Of a DNA stretch of 56,788 bases, positions 51,505 through 56,788 are shown piece after piece; within the stretch, counting starts at the first letter, position 1; each line of letters starts with the position of its first letter. The notes under the pieces were generated by a model. That model was not told the origin of the DNA, ran no database searches, and saw only the letters and a list, made by a program, of their open reading frames with translations. The position numbers and the translations under genes were made by a program. The stretch lies in NCBI GenBank assembly GCA_045532455.1, contig JAZSFX010000031.1, positions 1 through 56,788 of the forward strand. The letters run 5' to 3'. The stretch is from Ornithomonoglobus_A sp045532455. Its GTDB lineage: Bacteria > Bacillota > Clostridia > UBA1381.

Positions 51505-52380
51505 ATGTTTAAGTCGGATTACGAAATCAAAAAAGAGATTTGCGAAATCGGAAAAAGAATATATACCGACGGATTCGTTGCCGCAAATGACGGTAATATA
51601 TCTGTAAAGGTAGATGAAAATACATATTTTGCTACTCCTACAGGTGTATCAAAGGGTTATATGACTCCTGATATGATTTGTAAGGTAGACGGACAAGGCA
51701 ATCTTAAAGAGCCATGCGGAAAATATAAGCCATCATCAGAATTCAAAATGCACCTTAAGGTGTATCAGGAAAGACCTGATGTAAATGCGGTTGTTCACGC
51801 ACATCCTCCTATTGCTACTTCATTCGCAATAGCAGGTATTCCGCTAGATAAGCTTATAATGCCTGAAGCAGTAATATTCTTGGGTTCAGTTCCGATTGCT
51901 CAGTACGGAACACCATCAACAATGGAAATTCCTGAGTCATTGGAGCCATATATTCAACAACACGATGCAATACTTCTTGCAAACCACGGTGCATTGTCAT
52001 TCGGTTGTGATTTGAATACTGCATTCTTTAGAATGGAATCAACAGAATTCTATGCAAAATTGCTTATGTATGCAAGACTACTTGGCGGAGAGCAGGAAAT
52101 TCCTTGCGGTGAGGTTAAGAAGCTTGTAGAACTAAGAAAGCAATTTAACGTATCAGGTAAGCACCCGCTTGAAAAGCTTTGCCCTGGTTGTTACGAAGAC
52201 GGAACTTGCGAAATGACTCCAACAGAAGCAAACGATAAGTTTGGTTATGAGTCTGAGGCGGCATATCACGGCTTCCAGCCGTTGCCATCACAGGTATGTG
52301 GAACATCAGCAGGCGACAAAGACCTTGAATCATTGGTTGCACAAATCACAAAGAAGGTACTTGACCAATATAAGAAATAA
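51505..52380 (+). CDS. Microcompartment class II aldolase (fuculose/rhamnulose-1-phosphate type) with encapsulation tail
   Basis: A 291-residue zinc aldolase of the AraD/FucA family: NDGNISV (N28, N31), catalytic Glu E79 in SSEFKMHLKVY, zinc histidines H98 and H100 (VHAHPP) and H161 (ANHGAL). It should split a 6-deoxy ketose phosphate into DHAP and lactaldehyde. Residues 215 to 291 are an extra C-terminal part with a Cys cluster (CPGCYEDGTC) and a final amphipathic helix, DLESLVAQITKKVLDQYKK, typical of encapsulation peptides. I start at ATG 51505 after AAAGGAG; upstream in-frame ATGs lie in the promoter or overlap that site. First gene of the operon. Confidence 0.88.
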   Translation: MFKSDYEIKKEICEIGKRIYTDGFVAANDGNISVKVDENTYFATPTGVSKGYMTPDMICKVDGQGNLKEPCGKYKPSSEFKMHLKVYQERPDVNAVVHAHPPIATSFAIAGIPLDKLIMPEAVIFLGSVPIAQYGTPSTMEIPESLEPYIQQHDAILLANHGALSFGCDLNTAFFRMESTEFYAKLLMYARLLGGEQEIPCGEVKKLVELRKQFNVSGKHPLEKLCPGCYEDGTCEMTPTEANDKFGYESEAAYHGFQPLPSQVCGTSAGDKDLESLVAQITKKVLDQYKK

Positions 52381-52415
52381 TAGTGTATGTCTTAGGCAGA
52401 AAGGAATGATATGCT

Positions 52416-52916
52416 TTGAATATCGATGAAATGCTTGAGGCAGTGAAAAACCGAATAACACCGGCACAAGAGGGACAAATACCCGTTAAAAAAGAAGTGC
52501 AAAATACCATTGTGGGGGATATGACCCTTGCAAAAGCAAAATCACTTATCGACGCAGTGGAAAAAGCTGCAAAGGTTATGCGTATAAATGTTGTGGTGGC
52601 AGTTGTTAATAAAGGTGCAAATCTTGTAGCACTGCATGCCATGGACGATTCGTACATAGCAAGCATAAAGGCGGCGCAGGATAAGGCGTATACGTCTGCA
52701 GCACTTAAAATGTCCACACAACAGGCTCTTGAAGAATCAAGAGGCGGAGCGCTTGACGGTCTAAGCAACGGGAATGGTTTACTTTTGTTAGGGGGCGGCG
52801 AGCCACTTATAAAGAACGGAAGTTTATGTGGCGCCATAGGCGTAAGCGGAGGCAGCAAGGAGCAGGACATGGCGCTTGCACAGGTTGCCGTAAAGGTTTT
52901 TCAAATACTTGACTAA
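52416..52916 (+). CDS. GlcG/HbpS/PduO-C-type protein of the microcompartment operon
   Basis: A 166-residue protein with the GlcG/PduO C-terminal fold (LAKAKSLIDAVEKAAKVM, VVVAVVNKGANLVALHAMDD, SIKAAQDKAYTSAALKM, CGAIGVSGGSKEQDMALA). Relatives bind heme or corrinoid; in propanediol microcompartments it is the C-terminal half of PduO. The N-terminus NIDEMLEAVKNRI is an amphipathic helix that resembles an encapsulation signal. A TTG start at 52416 after AGAAAGGAA keeps that helix; ATG 52431 would remove part of it. Role in this microcompartment is not known. Confidence 0.82.
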   Translation: MNIDEMLEAVKNRITPAQEGQIPVKKEVQNTIVGDMTLAKAKSLIDAVEKAAKVMRINVVVAVVNKGANLVALHAMDDSYIASIKAAQDKAYTSAALKMSTQQALEESRGGALDGLSNGNGLLLLGGGEPLIKNGSLCGAIGVSGGSKEQDMALAQVAVKVFQILD

Positions 52917-52939
52917 ATATAGAAAGGAGGCTTTGTTGC

Positions 52940-54367
52940 GTGATAGATGAAAAACAAGTATCTGAAATAGTTAAAAATGTTTTAAGCGGTATGGACCTTT
53001 CATCGTTGGAAGATAAACCAAAGAGAAAGCAACTCGGAGTTTTTGATACAATGGAAGAAGCCATCGCAGCTTGTAATAAAGCATACGAAACATTCAGATA
53101 TTATAATAAAGAACAAAGAGAAAACATAATAAAAGAAATAAGACGCCTCACTCATGAGGAGGCAGAAACAATGGCAAAGCTTGCCGTTGAAGATACAAAG
53201 ATGGGTAATGTATATCACAAAATACTAAAGCACCATCTTGTAGCTGATAAAACACTTGGTACAGAAGACCTCGAAACAAGAGCGTTTTCGGGCGACAGAG
53301 GTTTGACATTGGTAGAAATGGCACCGTTTGGAATAATCGGAGCAATCACACCGTCAACAAACCCAAGCTGTACAGTAATCTGTAACAGTATATGTATGCT
53401 TGCCGGAGGTAATGCAGTTTTATTCAATCCGCACCCACACGCAAAGCGCGTAAGTGCATATGCGGTTGACCTTATAAACAGAGCAGTTTTAGCGGCAGGT
53501 GGTCCCGAAAATATAGTTGCAACTGTTGCAAATCCGACAATGGAAACCTCAAACATGATGGTTAACCATCCGTCAGTAAAAATGCTTGTTGCAACAGGCG
53601 GTCCCGGTGTTGTAAAGATGCTTTTATCAAGCGGTAAAAAAGCTATTGGTGCAGGTGCGGGTAACCCACCGGTAGTAGTTGACGATACTGCTGATATTCC
53701 AAAGGCAGGTAAAGACATTATCGACGGATGTACATTCGATAACAACCTTCCATGTATTGCAGAAAAAGAAGTGTTTGTTTTAAGAAATGTAGCAGATGAG
53801 TTAATTCATCATATGCAGAAGAACGGTGCATATCTCTTAGACAGAGAGCAGACCGAAAAGCTTGTTGATATTGTTACTGTATGGTCAAAGCCTAAAAAGG
53901 AAGGTCAACAACCAAAGCGTGTTATAAATAAGGACTTTGTAGGAAGAGATGCTAAATTGATTTTAGCACAGCTTGGTATAAAAGCTAAGGAAGACATAAG
54001 ATGTATAATCTGCGAAACAGAATTCTCACATCCGTTTGTACAGATAGAGCTTATGATGCCAATTCTTCCAATAGTAAGAGTGGAAACATTCGAAGAAGCT
54101 GTAGAAATGGCAGTTAAGGCTGAACACGGAAACAGACACACTGCTCACCTGCACTCAAAGAATGTTGACCATATGACAGCATATGCAAAAGCAATCTGCA
54201 CAACAATATTTGTAAAGAATGCTCCGTCATATGCAGGTATAGGCTTCAATGCAGAGGGTTGGACCACATTCACAATAGCAGGTCCTACCGGAGAGGGTAT
54301 CACCTCACCAAGAAGCTTTACGCGTCAGAGAAGATGTGTACTAAGCGATGCATTAAATATTATATAA
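52940..54367 (+). CDS. CoA-acylating aldehyde dehydrogenase of the microcompartment (PduP-like)
   Basis: A 475-residue enzyme that oxidises an aldehyde (propionaldehyde or lactaldehyde here) to the acyl-CoA with NAD. N-terminal encapsulation helix (IDEKQVSEIVKNVLSGM) followed by a linker; NAD domain with FGIIGAITPSTNP and GGPGVVK; catalytic C272 in FDNNLPCIAEK. GTG start at 52940, nine nt after AAAGGAGG. The gene sits between the PduO-like protein and the alcohol dehydrogenase, so cofactor recycling inside the shell is expected. Confidence 0.93.
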   Translation: MIDEKQVSEIVKNVLSGMDLSSLEDKPKRKQLGVFDTMEEAIAACNKAYETFRYYNKEQRENIIKEIRRLTHEEAETMAKLAVEDTKMGNVYHKILKHHLVADKTLGTEDLETRAFSGDRGLTLVEMAPFGIIGAITPSTNPSCTVICNSICMLAGGNAVLFNPHPHAKRVSAYAVDLINRAVLAAGGPENIVATVANPTMETSNMMVNHPSVKMLVATGGPGVVKMLLSSGKKAIGAGAGNPPVVVDDTADIPKAGKDIIDGCTFDNNLPCIAEKEVFVLRNVADELIHHMQKNGAYLLDREQTEKLVDIVTVWSKPKKEGQQPKRVINKDFVGRDAKLILAQLGIKAKEDIRCIICETEFSHPFVQIELMMPILPIVRVETFEEAVEMAVKAEHGNRHTAHLHSKNVDHMTAYAKAICTTIFVKNAPSYAGIGFNAEGWTTFTIAGPTGEGITSPRSFTRQRRCVLSDALNII

Positions 54368-54380
54368 GGAGGGGATACCA

Positions 54381-55592
54381 TTGAATTTTGACGAAAAAGA
54401 AATTACCAGATTAGTAGAACAGGTTGTTAAAGAAATGGCAGGCCAAGCAAGTGGCGGCTGCACATGCTCAAAATCAACATCTGTTCCAAAGACAGCAAAG
54501 GTTGCCATGATGACCGCACTTGAAAAATTTGAGATTCAGGAATATCCTATTCCTGAGCTTGGCGATGATGATATTCTTGTAAAGGTTGAAGGCTGCGGTG
54601 TATGCGGTACTGACGCTCACGAATATAAGAATGACCCGTTCGGACTTATTCCTGTTGTACTTGGTCATGAGGGTACAGGAGAAATTGTTAAGATGGGTAA
54701 GAATGTCAAGGTTGACAGTGCCGGTAAAGCACTTAATATCGGCGACAAGGTTGTTACATGTATGATATTCAAAGACAACCCGGATATAACAATGTTCGAC
54801 CTTAACAAGCAGAATGTCGGCGGTGCAGACGTTTACGGATTGATTCCTGACGACGATATTCATCTTAACGGTTGGTATGGTGATTACATACTTATAAGAG
54901 GCGGCTCAACAGTGTTTAACGTAAGTGATCTTGACCTCGATTCAAGAATACTTATCGAGCCATGTGCAGTACTTATTCATGCGGTTGAAAGAGCAAAGCT
55001 TACAAATATTTTAAGATTTAATTCAAGAGTAGTTGTTCAGGGCTGCGGACCTATCGGTCTTATATGTATAGCAGTACTTCGTACAATGGGTATAGAAAAC
55101 ATTGTGGCTGTTGACGGTAATGAGCAAAGACTTGAATTTGCAAAGAGAATGGGCGCAGATAAGACTGTTAACTTTATGAATCATAAGGGCATCGAAGCTC
55201 TTACAGATGCGGTTAAGGACGCATTCGGCGGATATCTTTGCGATTTTGCGTTCCAGTGTACAGGATCACCTGTTGCTCACAGCAATATCTATAAGTTTAT
55301 CAGAAACGGCGGCGGACTTTGCGAGCTTGGTTTCTTTATAAACGGCGGCGATGCTACAATTAATCCACACTTTGACCTTTGCTCAAAGGAAATAACACTT
55401 GTAGGCTCATGGGTATATACTCTAAGAGATTATGCTACAACGTTTGATTTCCTAAAAAGAGCAAAAGCAATCGGACTTCCGCTAAGCGACCTTATTACAC
55501 ATAGATATGGTCTTGATGAACTTAATGAAGCACTCAAAACAAACTTAGCTCAAAAGGGACTAAAAGTTGTTTATATAAATAAAGATTTTTAA
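54381..55592 (+). CDS. Zinc-type (MDR) alcohol dehydrogenase with encapsulation helix
   Basis: A 403-residue medium-chain dehydrogenase. Catalytic zinc motif GCGVCGTDAHEY (C75) and GHEGTGEIV (H96-E97); Rossmann motif GCGPIGLICIAVL. The four-cysteine structural zinc loop of many relatives is not seen. An N-terminal helix (DEKEITRLVEQVVKEMAG) and a Gly/Ser/Cys linker (residues 20 to 36) mark encapsulation. It should reduce aldehyde to alcohol and return NAD to the aldehyde dehydrogenase. TTG start at 54381 after AAGGAGGGG. Many microcompartments use an iron ADH (PduQ) here instead. Confidence 0.88.
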   Translation: MNFDEKEITRLVEQVVKEMAGQASGGCTCSKSTSVPKTAKVAMMTALEKFEIQEYPIPELGDDDILVKVEGCGVCGTDAHEYKNDPFGLIPVVLGHEGTGEIVKMGKNVKVDSAGKALNIGDKVVTCMIFKDNPDITMFDLNKQNVGGADVYGLIPDDDIHLNGWYGDYILIRGGSTVFNVSDLDLDSRILIEPCAVLIHAVERAKLTNILRFNSRVVVQGCGPIGLICIAVLRTMGIENIVAVDGNEQRLEFAKRMGADKTVNFMNHKGIEALTDAVKDAFGGYLCDFAFQCTGSPVAHSNIYKFIRNGGGLCELGFFINGGDATINPHFDLCSKEITLVGSWVYTLRDYATTFDFLKRAKAIGLPLSDLITHRYGLDELNEALKTNLAQKGLKVVYINKDF

Positions 55593-55623
55593 TTCCTAAA
55601 CAAAAGAAAGGCTGAGTAAAAGT

Positions 55624-55965
55624 ATGAATGAAGCAATAGGTATCATAGAAATGTACGGATTTGTTACTGCAATAACAGTTGCAGACGCCTGTGCAAAGGC
55701 GGCGGATGTAAAGGTTATAGCAATCGACTCAAACAAACCCGCAAATGCTGAAACAGCAGAAGTTCCGCTTATTATGGCTGTAAAAATACAGGGAAGCGTT
55801 TCGGCTGTAAAATCAGCAGTTGAAGAAGGTTCAAGAGTTGCCCAGAGCATATCCGGCTTGATTGGCTCACACGTGATTGCAGGTCCTACAGATTGTGCTC
55901 AGAAAATGGCAAATCGTTCGAGTGTAGGCCGCGACAGAGTGGGACACGTCAAGAATGGTGCATAA
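55624..55965 (+). CDS. Microcompartment shell protein, BMC-H (1)
   Basis: A 113-residue single-BMC-domain protein: AIGIIEMYGFVTAITVADACAKAADV, VKIQGSVSAVKSAVEEGSRVA, LIGSHVIAGPTD. It should form hexamers that tile the shell facet. Compared with PduA it has a longer loop (IDSNKPANAETAEVPLIM in outline) and an extended C-terminal tail (residues 92 to 113), as in PduK- or CcmK-like variants. 31 nt after the alcohol dehydrogenase gene. Confidence 0.92.
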   Translation: MNEAIGIIEMYGFVTAITVADACAKAADVKVIAIDSNKPANAETAEVPLIMAVKIQGSVSAVKSAVEEGSRVAQSISGLIGSHVIAGPTDCAQKMANRSSVGRDRVGHVKNGA

Positions 55966-55976
55966 GGAGGTAGACT

Positions 55977-56246
55977 ATGAAATCTCTGGGATTTATCGAA
56001 ACAAGAAGTCTTTTGGGTGCGATAGAAGCCTCCGATGCCATGACAAAGGCAGCAAATGTCGTAGTCATCGGCACAGAAAAAATAGGCTCAGGTTTGGTCA
56101 ATGTAGTAGTTGAGGGTGATGTAGACGCAGTTAAAGCGGCAGTTGCAGCAGGAGCTGAGGCTGCAAAAGCCCATGGCGAACTATACGCATCACACATCAT
56201 ACCGAGACCACACGAAGAAGTTGAAAAAATACTTCCCGAAATATAA
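55977..56246 (+). CDS. Microcompartment shell protein, BMC-H (2), PduA-like
   Basis: An 89-residue minimal BMC-H: SLGFIETRSLLGAIEASDAMTKAANV, VVEGDVDAVKAAVAAGAEAA, ASHIIPRPHEEVEKIL. This is the standard hexameric shell tile of the PduA/EutM size. Start 11 nt after the previous stop, ribosome site AAGGAGG. Confidence 0.95.
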   Translation: MKSLGFIETRSLLGAIEASDAMTKAANVVVIGTEKIGSGLVNVVVEGDVDAVKAAVAAGAEAAKAHGELYASHIIPRPHEEVEKILPEI

Positions 56247-56263
56247 TTAAAGGAGGTACATAA

Positions 56264-56692
56264 ATGGCTGAATTTTCGTTGGGATTGGTTGAGGTCAGTG
56301 CTCTCGGAAATGCAATCAATATGCTTGATGAAATGGTAAAGGTTGCAGACGTTGAGTTCATTGCAATGGAAAGAAAGCTTGGAGGCAGACTTGTAACAAT
56401 AGTTGTTAAAGGGTCGGTTTCGGCAGTTAAAGCATCAGTTGATGCAGGTGTTGCATTTGCAAAAGAAAATAACTGCTTAAAAGCCTCACAGGTAATTGCA
56501 AGACCACACCGTGAGATATACAAATTTCTTCACATTGAAGAAGAGGTAAAAGCAACCGCAGAAATTGCGGGTACGCACGTAGGTGCGGTAGGAGCACCTG
56601 AAAAGAAAAAGCCGGCAACAACTACTAAAAAGTCAACGTCGGCAACAAAAACAAAGAGTAGTACAGCAAAAAAAGCGACTACAAAAAAATAA
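56264..56692 (+). CDS. Microcompartment shell protein, BMC-H (3), with basic H1-like tail
   Basis: A 142-residue BMC-H protein. Shell domain residues 1 to 95 (SLGLVEVSALGNAINMLDEM, VVKGSVSAVKASVDAGVAFA, ASQVIARPHREIYKFL). Residues 108 to 142 are a low-complexity Lys/Thr/Ser/Ala tail (EKKKPATTTKKSTSATKTK, then SSTAKKATTKK) like the tail of histone H1. PduA-type proteins end shortly after the domain; EutK has a nucleic-acid-binding C-terminal domain, but of a different type. The tail probably interacts with cargo, nucleic acid or acidic partners. Confidence 0.9.
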   Translation: MAEFSLGLVEVSALGNAINMLDEMVKVADVEFIAMERKLGGRLVTIVVKGSVSAVKASVDAGVAFAKENNCLKASQVIARPHREIYKFLHIEEEVKATAEIAGTHVGAVGAPEKKKPATTTKKSTSATKTKSSTAKKATTKK

Positions 56693-56760
56693 TGTTAATA
56701 GCGCGAAAGCGTTATATATAAAAAATTTATAAGTCAATAATTTTAAGGAGGATAAAAAAA

Positions 56761-56788
56761 TGGCAGTAGAAGCATTAGGAATGGTAGA
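56761..56788 (+). CDS. Microcompartment shell protein, BMC-H (4), cut by window end
   Basis: Nine codons are visible, MAVEALGMV, which is how PduA/EutM-type shell proteins begin. Ribosome site AAGGAGGATAAAAAA. The operon therefore continues past the window; its signature core enzymes may lie there. Confidence 0.75.

Overview
The window is a 56.8-kb stretch of AT-rich DNA from a strictly anaerobic member of the Clostridia, probably an uncultivated gut lineage. The evidence is CIRCE-controlled hrcA-grpE-dnaK-dnaJ, rsmG followed by a noc/parB-type gene, yloU-fakA-recG, SLH-domain and copper-amine-oxidase stalk-domain surface proteins, a PerR/reverse-rubrerythrin/rubredoxin oxygen-defence cluster, GTP-type PEP carboxykinase, strong AGGAGG ribosome sites, many GTG/TTG starts, and promoters close to TTGACA-N17-TATAAT with an extended TGn. 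I could not fix the genus. I found no rRNA, tRNA, CRISPR array or phage.

Layout. 1-3.5 kb: 3' part of folC, an HD hydrolase, a Na/Pi symporter. 3.5-7.4 kb: a cobalamin riboswitch and three exported proteins that carry, on separate chains, the two folds of animal intrinsic factor/transcobalamin (alpha/alpha toroid and DUF4430). 7.4-16.2 kb: hemW, the heat-shock cluster, then a divergent HisD/HisB-like pair and a lone fumarase beta subunit. 16.2-18.0 kb: a 1.85-kb segment bounded by 45-bp inverted repeats, with an XRE repressor, a REP-associated tyrosine transposase (RAYT) that has REP palindromes inside its own gene, and a small stalk-domain protein. 18-25.8 kb: a glycosyltransferase, a likely 6S RNA, rsmG, noc, an SSB-like protein, DUF1015, and an unusual density of intergenic hairpins. 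25.8-41.4 kb: rlmD, an SLH lipoprotein, DUF1846, a cell-wall amidase with ruvBA, and the yloU-fakA-recG-HAD-malQ operon. 41.5-51.1 kb: M16 peptidase, the oxygen-defence cluster (disturbed by an inserted SHOCT gene flanked by a duplicated rubrerythrin 3' end), pckG, gdhA and a lipid-kinase operon. 51.4 kb to the end: a bacterial microcompartment operon with class II aldolase, PduO/GlcG-like protein, CoA-acylating aldehyde dehydrogenase, alcohol dehydrogenase and at least four shell genes, cut by the window end.

How it fits together. The metabolic genes suggest a fermenter that uses PEP carboxykinase and glutamate dehydrogenase, probably degrades fucose/rhamnose-type sugars through lactaldehyde inside a microcompartment, and captures vitamin B12 at its surface. 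The most interesting parts are the split intrinsic-factor-like B12 locus, the RAYT/REP family with its inverted-repeat-bounded segment, the HisD/HisB-like pair with changed metal ligands, the shell protein with a histone-H1-like tail, and the structured intergenic elements.
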